Positions 20,530 through 28,407 of a stretch of 64,000 nucleotides of DNA are shown piece by piece (within the stretch, counting starts at the first letter, position 1; each line of letters opens with the position of its first letter). The stretch comes from JAVJSF01 sp040219555. GTDB lineage: Bacteria > Actinomycetota > Thermoleophilia > Miltoncostaeales > Miltoncostaeaceae. Both the position numbers and the translations under genes were made by a program. The notes below the pieces were generated by a model. It did no database searches. It was not told where the DNA came from and saw only the letters and a program-made list of their open reading frames with translations. The stretch covers positions 501,510 through 565,509 of the forward strand of contig JAVJSF010000009.1 of NCBI GenBank assembly GCA_040219555.1, in the 5' to 3' direction.

Positions 20530-21912
20530 TCAGCCCGCGGCCACGACGCGCACGTACAGGGGGTGCCCCGAGCTCTCCGGGGCGGGCTTCCAGGCGCCGT
20601 CGGCGACCCGCGCCTGCAGGTGGAACGGCCCGTCGCTCACCGACGCGCTGTTGTGGGTCCAGAAGCCGTAGGGGCAGTCGTAGGCCACGGTCACCCTGTG
20701 CGTGGCCAGCGCCTCGTCGCAGTAGCGGTAGCTCACCGCCCCGCCCGAGCCGGTGGGCCACAGCTTGGTGTCGTGCATGACGAAGCGGCCGACCTGGCCC
20801 CTCGGGATCCACGCCGGCGCATCCACCGCGTACTGTCCCTCGGAGGCCGAGGCCGACTCTCGCACCAGGTCAGAGGTGCCGGCCCGGTTGTCGATCTCGA
20901 CCACGCACGAGTAGTCCATGGCGATCCCCAGTGCCGACTCGGTGGCCGCGACCCAGGCCCCCAGCTCGGCCATGGCCCCGCCGAACCACTCCGCCGCCAG
21001 CTCCTCGCTGACCACGAAGAACTCGGCCACGGCGCCCAGCACGTAGGCGCCCACCTTGGTCACGTCGGCCAGCAGCGCCGAGATGATGCGTCCCAGGAAG
21101 TCGGCCATCCGCAGCATCCCGAGACCGGTGACCAGCAGGAAGTCCGCCTGGACCTGGTTCGGGTCGTTGTTCGGGGCTCCGAGCGCGTTGTAGGCGTCCA
21201 CGATGCGCCGGTTCGCGGCCATGGCCGCCTCCACCAGCTCCGGGGTGTCGGCCCGGGGCTGAGGGGCGTACGGGGTCGCGAACGCGAACGACGTGGCGTT
21301 GCCCAACGAGGTGACATCCCTGTAGCCCCTGGCGTGCAGGCCTTCCTCGAAGGCGGCCTGCATCTGCGCGTCCGGGAACTCGATGGTGATGTCGACGGTC
21401 AGATCCTCGGGGCGCGACAGCACGCCCCACCTGAACCCGGTCAGCCACCAGTGCCGCTCGGGGCCCCGCGTGAGGACGACCTCGTCCCCGCGGCGCAGGG
21501 TCGCCGACATCACCAGGCGCTCGTCGTCGCCGGCGCAGTCGAAGAACAGGTTGTGCGCCGGGTCGTCGTCGCCCGGCCGGGCCCCCAGCGCCGTGTCCAG
21601 CAGCGGGTACAGGCCGCCGGGGTGCTCCTCGATCGGCCGGTTGTAGATGCCGATCTCACATCCGGTCTCCAGGCCGTACTGGCCCTTCCAGAGCTCGATC
21701 ATCCAGTGCTTGCCGGCGTGGTCGAAGAAGATCGGCTCGCAGTCGATGACGGCGCTCATGCCGAGCGCCGCCCTGTCGTAGGCGTACGCGTACCCGAAGC
21801 GCCGCTGCAGCGCGTCCATGCGCGAGTAGATGATGTCCTGGTCGGGGTCGTAGGCGAATCCGGCGGCCCAGACCGCGCCGCCCAAGGCTGTGGACGGGTT
21901 CCAGTCGGTCAT
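20530..21912 (-). CDS. DUF4474-like protein with aegerolysin-like C-terminal domain
   Basis: The 460-aa product has no signal peptide. Residues about 34-210 resemble the uncharacterised DUF4474 domain: RRFGYAYAYDRAALGMSAVI, CEPIFFDHAGKHWMIELWKG and QYGLETGCEIGIYNRP. Residues about 230-330 are helical (FLLVTGLGMLRMADFLGRII). Residues 332-460 form a separate beta-rich domain beginning MDYSCVVEIDN, with AWIPRGQVGRF, GSGGAVSYR, YDCPYGFWTHNSAS and a GHPLYVRV end. The same domain ends the upstream metallophosphoesterase, and its layout recalls aegerolysins. ATG 21912 has AGGAG upstream and follows the phosphoesterase stop by 26 bases, so the two form an operon. The function is unknown; a lipid- or membrane-directed role is only a guess. 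Confidence 0.7.
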   Translation of the reverse strand: MTDWNPSTALGGAVWAAGFAYDPDQDIIYSRMDALQRRFGYAYAYDRAALGMSAVIDCEPIFFDHAGKHWMIELWKGQYGLETGCEIGIYNRPIEEHPGGLYPLLDTALGARPGDDDPAHNLFFDCAGDDERLVMSATLRRGDEVVLTRGPERHWWLTGFRWGVLSRPEDLTVDITIEFPDAQMQAAFEEGLHARGYRDVTSLGNATSFAFATPYAPQPRADTPELVEAAMAANRRIVDAYNALGAPNNDPNQVQADFLLVTGLGMLRMADFLGRIISALLADVTKVGAYVLGAVAEFFVVSEELAAEWFGGAMAELGAWVAATESALGIAMDYSCVVEIDNRAGTSDLVRESASASEGQYAVDAPAWIPRGQVGRFVMHDTKLWPTGSGGAVSYRYCDEALATHRVTVAYDCPYGFWTHNSASVSDGPFHLQARVADGAWKPAPESSGHPLYVRVVAAG

Positions 21913-21938
21913 GTCGGTCTCCTGTCGGTGGGTGGGCA

Positions 21939-23453
21939 TCAGGCGCTGAAGCGGACCTGCAGGGGGTAGCCGAAGGAGGGCACCCTGCCGCGCCCCTGCC
22001 AGTCGCCACTGCCGGACTTGGCGACGAAGTTCCCCCCGGCACCGGATGCGGTGTTGGGCCACGGCCAGGGGTCGGGGAACGGGCAGCTGAACGAGAACGC
22101 CAGGGTCGCGGAACCCCGCGAGTAGACGGCACCGCCCTCGGTCCCCTGGAGTCCGGGCAGGTCCTGCAGCCACATGTCCGCCCTCCCGCCGGCGGGGATC
22201 GACGGAGCGGGCGGCACCACCCAGTAGCCGTGCTTCGGCGTCGGCGCGCTGGTCAGGGTCATCGGCTCGTGGCCGGTGTTGGTGATCCGGACATAACACG
22301 AGTAGTCCAGCGCCGGAGGCTGCACCACCGGGATCTCGTGGCGCGGGTACGGGCCGACCGTGAGGCCGTCCGCCCCCTTCGCCACCTGGAACACCTCGGC
22401 CGAGGCGTGTTCGAGGTCCACCGCGGTGAAGGTGAACTCCTTGGGCGGCACGTCGGGCCGCGAGGGGCACTGGAAGCCGCTGTTGACATAGTGCACCGGC
22501 GAGCCGGCGAGGCCGGTGATGGGCGTGTGCGTGTGGCCCATCACCACCAGGTCGCTACCGGTCTGGATGGCCAGGCGCTGGGCGAACCACGCCAGGTGGT
22601 CGCCCCACTGGTCGGCGAAGGCCGCGCGCGCCGCGTTCAGCGGGCCGCCCTCCTTCGCGACCCATTCGGTGAACAGGTCGGCGTAGGCGGCCTTCGCCGC
22701 GTCCAGCGTGGTGGTGCTGCCGTCGGGAAGGATGATCGGCAGGTCGTGGGGGAGACCCGCGACGCCGGCGACGTAGTCGAGCAACATGGAACTGACGCTC
22801 GGATCGAGCGTCGGGCTGAGCGAGTGGAGGAACTGGCTCAGGTCGAAGCCGTTCGGCGCGCCCATGTTGGCCAGGTCGGCCACGGTCTGGCCGGGCTTCA
22901 GGAGCTTCGCCATCTGGTAGGCGAAGGCTCGCGTCACGAAGTGCCCGACCGGGAGGGGCGCCCAGGGGGAGCGATCGTCCGGGGCGTTGAACATCGTCCA
23001 GAGGTGACCGTGCGTGAACGTCGTCCGCGCTCCGCTCGCGGACGTCACCGTGTGCACCTCGTCAACCAGCTCGATCGGTCCCACGGAGGCCGAGAGCAGG
23101 TCGATGTCCGCGCGGTCGAGGGTGCCGTCGTGGTTGCCCAGCAGCAACTTCACCGCGCCCGGGGGGAGCGCCGCGACGGTGCGGGCGAGCGCACCACCGG
23201 GGCCGAGCGTGGCCGGGTTGGCGGCGATGATCTCGGCCATCGAGGGCGGGCGCACCCCGGGCGGGTAGGTCCACAGGTCTACGAGGTCGCCGAGGAGGAT
23301 CAGCTCGCGGATCGAGTCCTTGATCTCGATCGCCCAGTCGAGCGCCCGCACGAGGTACGGGTCATGTACCGCGGGCTGGTACCAGGCCGTCGGAGCGCCG
23401 TTCCCGATGTGCACGTCGCTCAGTACGACGGCAAGGGATTTCGGGGCAGCCAT
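21939..23453 (-). CDS. Calcineurin-like metallophosphoesterase with aegerolysin-like C-terminal domain
   Basis: Residues 1-350 form a dimetal phosphoesterase with every family motif: SDVHIG (Asp13, His15), GDLVD (Asp56), GNHD (106-109), THGH (147-150) and GHTH (306-309). The enzyme should hydrolyse a phosphoester; the substrate cannot be read from the sequence. Residues 382-504 are an added beta-rich domain starting LDYSCYVRITNTG, with HGYWVVPPAPSIPAGG, GTEGGAVYSRGSATL, FSCPFPDPWPWPNTAS and the end GYPLQVRFSA. A homologous domain ends the next gene. No signal peptide is visible. ATG 23453 is chosen for the AAGGTGAG site before it; an upstream in-frame ATG lacks one. The gene leads a two-gene leftward operon. 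Confidence 0.85.
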   Translation of the reverse strand: MAAPKSLAVVLSDVHIGNGAPTAWYQPAVHDPYLVRALDWAIEIKDSIRELILLGDLVDLWTYPPGVRPPSMAEIIAANPATLGPGGALARTVAALPPGAVKLLLGNHDGTLDRADIDLLSASVGPIELVDEVHTVTSASGARTTFTHGHLWTMFNAPDDRSPWAPLPVGHFVTRAFAYQMAKLLKPGQTVADLANMGAPNGFDLSQFLHSLSPTLDPSVSSMLLDYVAGVAGLPHDLPIILPDGSTTTLDAAKAAYADLFTEWVAKEGGPLNAARAAFADQWGDHLAWFAQRLAIQTGSDLVVMGHTHTPITGLAGSPVHYVNSGFQCPSRPDVPPKEFTFTAVDLEHASAEVFQVAKGADGLTVGPYPRHEIPVVQPPALDYSCYVRITNTGHEPMTLTSAPTPKHGYWVVPPAPSIPAGGRADMWLQDLPGLQGTEGGAVYSRGSATLAFSFSCPFPDPWPWPNTASGAGGNFVAKSGSGDWQGRGRVPSFGYPLQVRFSA

Positions 23454-23539
23454 GGGGCTCACCTTCTTGTGTCGGGAGGTATGTGGCCCCCGGGGCACGG
23501 GGGTGGATGCCGGCGACCGCCGGGCGGCCGCGCAGGAGC

Positions 23540-23545
23540 TTTATA
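23540..23545 (-). promoter_or_regulatory. TATAAA -10-like box upstream of the phosphoesterase operon
   Basis: Read on the minus strand, TATAAA occurs 86 bases before the metallophosphoesterase ATG in an otherwise GC-rich leader. It is the only AT-rich hexamer in the 139-base gap and is the best promoter candidate. No clear -35 is paired with it. Confidence 0.35.
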
Positions 23546-23592
23546 ACCCGCAGGGCGGCGCTCACGGGCCGCCACGCCCGCCGCCGCCGCGT

Positions 23593-23979
23593 CTAGCCCG
23601 CCTGAGCGGCCCTACGCGTCCTCAGGGTCAGCTGCACCGCGGTGGCCAGCAGCAGGACGGCGAAGCCCAGCTCCAGGGCCCGCTCGGGCAGCACGTCGGC
23701 CAGCAGCGCGCCGGCGATGGCGGTGGGGATCGACACCAGGCCCATCGTGATCGCCGCCGGCCAGCGCACCTCTCCGGTGCGCGTCTGGCGCCAGGAGCCC
23801 AGGATGGCCACCGGGATGATCGCCAGCAGCGAGGTGGCCTCGGCCTCGAGCTGGCCCAGGCCCAGGAACAGGGTGAGGGTGGGCACGAAGATGATGCCCC
23901 CGCCCACGCCGAACATGCCGGCCACCACGCCGGCGACGACGCCGAGGGCGATCACCTCGGTGATCTCCAGCGCGCTCAC
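23593..23979 (-). CDS. Half-size TauE/SafE (TSUP) family membrane protein, second of a pair
   Basis: This 128-aa protein has four hydrophobic segments and the TSUP motif GVVAGMFGVGGGIIFVP near its start, followed by EAEATSLLAIIPVAILGSW. Usual TauE/SafE proteins are about 250 aa and contain two such halves. Here each half is its own gene: this one starts at a GTG overlapping the stop of its sister. The pair presumably assembles into one complete transporter for sulfur compounds or organic anions. The substrate is unknown. Confidence 0.8.
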   Translation of the reverse strand: MSALEITEVIALGVVAGVVAGMFGVGGGIIFVPTLTLFLGLGQLEAEATSLLAIIPVAILGSWRQTRTGEVRWPAAITMGLVSIPTAIAGALLADVLPERALELGFAVLLLATAVQLTLRTRRAAQAG

Positions 23980-24365
23980 GGCCAGGCCATCCGGACGGCG
24001 ACCAGCACCAGCACGCCGGCGAACGCGTAGGTGAGGACGGCCGAGGAGACACGGCCCTTCACCGCGATCCCCACGCTCACCCCCAGCATCGCCGGCAGAC
24101 CCACCAGCGCCGCCTTGGCCCAGTCGACGTTGCCCAGCAGGCCGTGGGTCGCGCCACCCCAGATCGCCGTGAAGATGACCGCCGCCAGCGAGGTGGCCGT
24201 GGCCACCTTGGCGTCGTAGCCCAGCAGCACGATCAGCAGGGGCACCATGATGATGCCCCCGCCCACGCCGAACAGCGCCGAGAAGAGCCCGGCCAGCAGC
24301 CCGACCAGCGCCAGCGGCAGCAGGTTGCGGCGGTCGGCCCCCGGCCCGTTGCTAGGCTCGTCCAA
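23976..24365 (-). CDS. Half-size TauE/SafE (TSUP) family membrane protein, first of a pair
   Basis: The 129-aa product carries the same half-repeat as its downstream neighbour: LLAGLFSALFGVGGGIIMVP, then AKVATATSLAAVIFTAIWGG and two more hydrophobic segments. I chose the TTG at 24365 (MDEPSNGPGADRRNLLP) because it is the closest start to the conserved region; longer frames would run into the divergent otsB gene. Start positions of the two divergent genes are almost back to back. Stop and start overlap with the sister gene, implying equal expression. Confidence 0.75.
   Translation of the reverse strand: MDEPSNGPGADRRNLLPLALVGLLAGLFSALFGVGGGIIMVPLLIVLLGYDAKVATATSLAAVIFTAIWGGATHGLLGNVDWAKAALVGLPAMLGVSVGIAVKGRVSSAVLTYAFAGVLVLVAVRMAWP
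24353..24358 (+). promoter_or_regulatory. -10 box (TAGGCT) for a probable leaderless otsB transcript
   Basis: TAGGCT lies eight bases before the GTG of otsB and there is no ribosome-binding site between. This spacing puts the transcription start at or very near the GTG, as in leaderless actinobacterial mRNAs. Confidence 0.5.
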
Positions 24366-24366
24366 C

Positions 24367-25191
24367 GTGACGCTCCACCCCGATCTCCTCCGCGCGCTCG
24401 ACCCGTTGCGCGATGCGCCAGAGGTCTCGGCCGTACTCTGCGACGTGGACGGTACCCTCGCGCCCATCGTCGCGCGCCCCGAGGATGCGGACCTGGCGCC
24501 GGGCGCCCGCGAGGCCCTCACCGCGCTGCGCGGGCGCATGCGCCTGGTGGGCTTCGTCTCGGGGCGCGCCGTGGGCGACGCCATGGATCTGGTGGGCCTG
24601 CCGGGGTACGCCTACGCCGGCAACCACGGGATGGAGACCTGCCACCCCGGCGGCTCGCCGGCGCTGGCCTCGGGCGTGGTGCGCCACCTCCCGGCCATCC
24701 GTGACTTCGCCCGCCGCTGGCCGGCAGAGCGCGTCGGGGACGTCGGCGTGCGCCTGGAGGAGAAGGGCGCCACCCTCAGCTACCACGCCCGCGGCGCGGC
24801 CGACCCCGGGGCGGCCGCCGCCCTCCTGGCCGGACTCGCCGATGACGCGCGCGCCGCGGGTCTCACGCCCCGCCCGGGCCGCGAGGTGATGGAGGTCCGG
24901 CCCGGTGTGCGCATCGACAAGGGGACCGCGGTGCGCGCCCTCCTGGCTCGCAGCGGGGCACGCCGGGCGGTGTACTTCGGCGACGACTGGACCGACGTCG
25001 ACGGCTGGCGGGCCCTGGGCGAGTTGCGCGCGGAGGGGGTACTGGAGGTCGCCGTCGCCGTCGCCGTGGAGAGCGCGGAGGTGCCGGGCGAGGTCTCGGA
25101 GCAGGCCGACCACCGCGTCCGCGGGCCCGAGGAGGTGGTCCTCGCGCTGCGTCATCTGGCCGCGATGCCGGACGCAGGGCAATGGGCCTGA
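24367..25191 (+). CDS. otsB: Trehalose-6-phosphate phosphatase
   Basis: OtsB removes phosphate from trehalose 6-phosphate, the last step of the OtsA-OtsB trehalose pathway. The 274-aa HAD-family protein has motif I CDVDGTLAPI, motif II in GFVSGRAVGD, the substrate block YAYAGNHGMET, RPGVRIDKGTAVRALL, and motif IV GDDWTDVDGW. The GTG start is preceded by TAGGCT but no ribosome site, so translation is probably leaderless. otsA is not in this window. Trehalose also decorates actinobacterial envelopes and protects against stress. Confidence 0.9.
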   Translation: MTLHPDLLRALDPLRDAPEVSAVLCDVDGTLAPIVARPEDADLAPGAREALTALRGRMRLVGFVSGRAVGDAMDLVGLPGYAYAGNHGMETCHPGGSPALASGVVRHLPAIRDFARRWPAERVGDVGVRLEEKGATLSYHARGAADPGAAAALLAGLADDARAAGLTPRPGREVMEVRPGVRIDKGTAVRALLARSGARRAVYFGDDWTDVDGWRALGELRAEGVLEVAVAVAVESAEVPGEVSEQADHRVRGPEEVVLALRHLAAMPDAGQWA

Positions 25192-25205
25192 TTCCGCACT
25201 GAGCG

Positions 25206-25215
25206 ATGACATATG
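25206..25215. promoter_or_regulatory. Perfect palindrome GACATATGTC
   Basis: This 10-bp palindrome lies 15 bases after the otsB stop and about 100 bases before the candidate -10 box of the L,D-transpeptidase gene. It is AT-richer than its surroundings. It may be a regulator site, but nothing identifies the regulator. Confidence 0.25.
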
Positions 25216-25314
25216 TCCCTTATGGCGTTGCACGGGACCCCGGATGGCGAGCGGAGTGTTGCGAGAGCCCCGGTGACAGGCCGTCGTGGGGGGTCGACGA
25301 CCGTACCTCCTTGC

Positions 25315-25320
25315 TACGTT
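25315..25320 (+). promoter_or_regulatory. Candidate -10 box (TACGTT) for the L,D-transpeptidase gene
   Basis: TACGTT fits TANNNT and lies 34 bases before the chosen GTG start. No strong -35 is seen. Confidence 0.35.
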
Positions 25321-25354
25321 CTCCACGTCCGCTGACGACGGGGTGGGAGAGCGC

Positions 25355-26983
25355 GTGCAGGCACTGGGATCGCGACGGGGCGGGCTGCTGACGCTCATCC
25401 TGGTCGCCGCCGCTCTGGTCGCCGCGGCGACCCTCCTGATCTTCCAGTTCGCCGAGCGCCCGTCCGTGAGCGCCATGGGTCCGCAGCCGGGAGCCGCGCT
25501 CGATGCCCCGCGCGCCACCGTCTCGTTCGCCGTCGACGGCGAGGACCGCCTCTCGGACCTGTCCGTCACGCTGGACGGTCGCGATGTCACCGGCCGCGTC
25601 CGCGTCGCCGGCGCAATGGTGGAGGTGCCGGTCGCGGGGCTCGACGACGGCACCCACCAGGTGGCGGTGCGATTCTCCACCGACAACCTGTTCGCCCGCA
25701 CGGTCACCGCCGACTGGGACTTCGAGGTCGACACCGTCGCCCCGCCGCTCACGGTGAGCGCGCCGGTGCCGAACACCACCTCGTCCCAGGCGCAGGTCCG
25801 CTTCCGCGGCACCAGCGAGCCGGGTGCGGCGGTGACCGTCGCCTCCACCGGCGGCGACGTGTCCACCACCGCCGGCCCCAGGGGGGGCTGGACCCTCGTG
25901 GCCAGCCTGCCCGAGGGCGTCAGCGCCACGGCGGTCACCGCCGCCGACCGGGCCGGCAACACCACCGAGCGCCGCCGGCGCCACCGCGTCGACACCGCGC
26001 CGCCGACCCTCCGCGTCAGCGCGCCCGCCGGCGACGAGCCTCTCACCGAGACCGATCAGCCCCTGATATACGGGGCCGTGGTGGGCGACAACCCGCGCGC
26101 GCTCACCTACGTGGTGCGGGTCAACGGCTCGGTGGTCGCGCGGGCCGACGGGCGATCGGCAGCAACCGCCGAGGAGAGCCTCGACGACGGGGCCTTCACG
26201 GAGACCGTCGTGTCCGACGCCGGGGACGGGGAGGGCTCGCCCCTCACCCTGGACGGCCGTAGCTTCACGTTCGCCGTGGGCACGCTGCCTCAGGGACGCA
26301 ACGTCGTGACGGTCATCGCCGCCGACGCCGCGGGCAACCGCGGCGTCGCCAGGAGCACCATGGTGGTCGACACCACCGACCAGTTCGGCGAGACCGACCT
26401 TGTGCGCGGAGCGCGCGGCGGCGATGTGGTGCAACTGCAGGAGATCCTGCGCGGCGCCGGCGTCTATCCGAAGAAGGCGAAGGCCACGGGCGCGTTCGAC
26501 ACGCGCACCCTCCGTGCGGTCAAGCGCTACCAGAAGAGCCGCGACCTGCCCATCACCGGCCGGGTCGACACCCGCATGCGCCGGGCGCTGGTCGGCCGCA
26601 TCGTCATCAGCCTGGAGCAGCGCAAGCTGCGGCTGATCCGCGACGGCAAGGTCGTCAAGACCTATCGCGTCGCCATCGGCACCCCGAGCCACCCCACCCC
26701 GACCGGCGACTACGAGATCATCGACAAGCAGGTCGACCCCACCTGGTTCCCCCCCGACTCGCCGTGGGCCGAGGGCCTCGGGCCCATCGCGCCGGGGCCG
26801 GGGAACCCGCTCGGCACGCGCTGGATCGGCACCTCGGCGCCGGCCATCGGCATCCACGGCACCTACGACGACGGCTCCATCGGCACGGCCGCCAGCCACG
26901 GGTGCCTGCGCATGCACATCCCGGAGGTGGAGGAGCTGTACGAGATCGTCACCCACGGCATGAAGGTGTCGATCCGCGCATGA
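25355..26983 (+). CDS. Membrane-anchored L,D-transpeptidase (YkuD) with peptidoglycan-binding domain
   Basis: The 542-aa protein cross-links or remodels peptidoglycan outside the membrane. Residues 11-30 form one membrane anchor (LLTLILVAAALVAAATLLIF). Then come Ig-like beta modules (VSFAVDGEDRLSDLSVTLDG; TSEPGAAVTVAS) to about residue 340, a peptidoglycan-binding repeat at about 347-412 (GGDVVQLQEILRGAGVYPKK) and the YkuD catalytic domain at about 416-542. The active-site block is intact: IGIHGT followed by SHGCLRMH with catalytic Cys517. Start choice is open between GTG 25355 and GTG 25343; a GGGAGAG box precedes the former closely. The thioredoxin-like gene overlaps its stop. Confidence 0.88.
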   Translation: MQALGSRRGGLLTLILVAAALVAAATLLIFQFAERPSVSAMGPQPGAALDAPRATVSFAVDGEDRLSDLSVTLDGRDVTGRVRVAGAMVEVPVAGLDDGTHQVAVRFSTDNLFARTVTADWDFEVDTVAPPLTVSAPVPNTTSSQAQVRFRGTSEPGAAVTVASTGGDVSTTAGPRGGWTLVASLPEGVSATAVTAADRAGNTTERRRRHRVDTAPPTLRVSAPAGDEPLTETDQPLIYGAVVGDNPRALTYVVRVNGSVVARADGRSAATAEESLDDGAFTETVVSDAGDGEGSPLTLDGRSFTFAVGTLPQGRNVVTVIAADAAGNRGVARSTMVVDTTDQFGETDLVRGARGGDVVQLQEILRGAGVYPKKAKATGAFDTRTLRAVKRYQKSRDLPITGRVDTRMRRALVGRIVISLEQRKLRLIRDGKVVKTYRVAIGTPSHPTPTGDYEIIDKQVDPTWFPPDSPWAEGLGPIAPGPGNPLGTRWIGTSAPAIGIHGTYDDGSIGTAASHGCLRMHIPEVEELYEIVTHGMKVSIRA

Positions 26984-27309
26984 GCGTCCGCGCCGTCACC
27001 GACGGCGACTGGGACGAGGTGGTGCTGGGCGCCGGCCCGCCGGTTCTGGTCGACGCCCACGCGCCCTGGTGCCGCCCGTGCGAGGCCGTCCACGGGCTGG
27101 TGGCCGACGCCGCGGCGCGCCATGCCGGCCGCCTGCTGACCGTGTCCCTGGACATCGACGCCAACCCGCGCACCGCCGGCCGCTACGACATCCTGGGCGT
27201 GCCCACCCTGCTCATCTTCCGCCACGGTGACCAAGTGGGGCGCGTGACGGGCAGAATCCGTCGCTCATCGCTTGAATCCGCCCTCGTACCCGTACTCGAT
27301 CAGGAGTGA
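26980..27309 (+). CDS. Thioredoxin-like protein
   Basis: The 109-aa protein has the thioredoxin fold signature: VLVDAHAPWCRPCEAVHGL with a WCRPC redox motif, then LDIDANPRTAGRYDILGVPT with the cis-proline and LLIFRHGDQVGRVTG. It lacks a signal peptide, so a cytoplasmic disulfide reductase role is likely. The ATG overlaps the L,D-transpeptidase stop (ATGA), which suggests co-expression. CRPC differs from the CGPC of classical thioredoxin and may shift redox potential. Confidence 0.88.
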   Translation: MSVRAVTDGDWDEVVLGAGPPVLVDAHAPWCRPCEAVHGLVADAAARHAGRLLTVSLDIDANPRTAGRYDILGVPTLLIFRHGDQVGRVTGRIRRSSLESALVPVLDQE

Positions 27310-27316
27310 CCCACCG

Positions 27317-27580
27317 ATGCCGGCCATCTACTTCAGCCTTGCCAGCGTCCAGCCCTTCGCAGACATGGGGTCCGAGAAGATCGAGGACGGCGTCACGGTG
27401 GTGAAGGGGGACGGGGTGGTCGTGGGCCTGCGCCTGGAGGACCCCCGCATGGTGCTGCGCCTCTCGGAGATCTGCCAGAAGGCCGGCGTCGACGAGGAGA
27501 AGGTGTGGCCGCGCCTGCGCGCCGACTCGGACGTGCTCACCGGCAACCGCAGGGCCACCTGGGGTGGCGGCGGGGCCTGA
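27317..27580 (+). CDS. Small conserved-looking protein of unknown function
   Basis: The 87-aa frame starts at an ATG with AGGAG ten bases upstream, seven bases after the thioredoxin-like gene. It contains MPAIYFSLASVQPFADMGSE, then KIEDGVTVVKGDGVVVGLRL and a helical C-terminal half (ICQKAGVDEEKVWPRLRADS). I recognise no family and see no membrane segment or cysteine motif beyond one Cys. It overlaps the next gene by 17 bp, so it belongs to the same operon. Confidence 0.65.
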   Translation: MPAIYFSLASVQPFADMGSEKIEDGVTVVKGDGVVVGLRLEDPRMVLRLSEICQKAGVDEEKVWPRLRADSDVLTGNRRATWGGGGA

Positions 27581-28334
27581 CCCGCACCCGCCCCCCGGCT
27601 CCTCCTCCGGAGCGCGGCGCCTGTCCGCGGGCTCGCGCTCGCGCGTGTGGCTGCTGGACGGCCCGGCGGGCCGGGTGGTGGTGAAGCTGGCGGCGCTGGC
27701 GGCGGTGGTGCGAGAGGCCGAGGCCCTGTCGCGCGTCGCCGCGCTGGGCGTTGCGCCACGGGTGGTGGCCGCGGGGGACGGGGTGCTGGTGACCGGTGCG
27801 CTGGCGGGCGCCACCGCCCCGGCAGCGGAGTGGGGGGCTCACCGGGCCCGTGCTCTGGGCGCGCTGCTTGCCCGTCTGCACGGCGCCGGGCCCGCCCCGG
27901 CGGGCACCTACGACGGCTGGGACCGGCCGGAGGCCGACCTCGGGGCCTACCGGGCCCGGCGGGCGGCGGGCCGGGCTGCGCCCCCGGCGCCCCTCGGGGA
28001 CGAGGGCTTCACCTGGCTGCACGGCGACCTGTGGAGCGGCAACGTCGTCTGGGAGGGCGCACGGCCGGCGCTGGTGGACTGGGAGTTCGCGCGCCCCGGC
28101 GACCCGGCCGAGGACCTGGCCTACCTGGCCGCCATGGACGACCTCGACCCGGCGACGCTCCGGGCGCTGCTCGACGGCTACGCGCCGGCCCGCCGGGAAT
28201 CGGTCGAGGCGGCCGTCGCCTGGTGGCGTCCCCTGCTGGCCGCCGAGTGCGCGGCGTGGTTCGCCGCCGAGGGCGATCACGATCGCGCAGGGGGGCTGCG
28301 GGCGCGGGCCGGGGCGTGTTGGAGCGCCGGCTGA
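27564..28334 (+). CDS. APH-like small-molecule kinase (phosphotransferase enzyme family)
   Basis: The 256-aa protein has the protein-kinase-like fold of aminoglycoside/choline phosphotransferases and fructosamine kinases. The catalytic loop reads TWLHGDLWSGNVVWEG, with the Asp and Asn needed for phosphotransfer, and the metal site is LVDWEFARPGDPAEDLAYL. The ATP lysine probably lies in GRVVVKLAALAAVVREAEAL. The HGDLWSGN form is typical of fructosamine-kinase-like members, so repair of glycated compounds is possible; antibiotic resistance is not implied. GTG start, overlapping the preceding gene. Confidence 0.8.
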   Translation: MAAGPDPHPPPGSSSGARRLSAGSRSRVWLLDGPAGRVVVKLAALAAVVREAEALSRVAALGVAPRVVAAGDGVLVTGALAGATAPAAEWGAHRARALGALLARLHGAGPAPAGTYDGWDRPEADLGAYRARRAAGRAAPPAPLGDEGFTWLHGDLWSGNVVWEGARPALVDWEFARPGDPAEDLAYLAAMDDLDPATLRALLDGYAPARRESVEAAVAWWRPLLAAECAAWFAAEGDHDRAGGLRARAGACWSAG

Positions 28335-28354
28335 TGGCACGAACGGAAGAGGTC

Positions 28355-28376
28355 CGCCGCGCCTCGTGGCGCGGCG
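28355..28376. terminator. Hairpin between convergent kinase and glnA genes
   Basis: CGCCGCGCC and GGCGCGGCG form a perfect nine-base stem with a TCGT loop in the 73-base gap between two convergent stop codons. It probably terminates both transcripts. Confidence 0.7.
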
Positions 28377-28407
28377 CGGCGGGTCGGCCGCCGCGCCGCC
28401 CACCGGC

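Noticed and set aside
27564..28334. Aminoglycoside resistance gene
   Set aside because: The motifs fit the broad phosphotransferase family and lean to the fructosamine-kinase form; nothing points to antibiotics.
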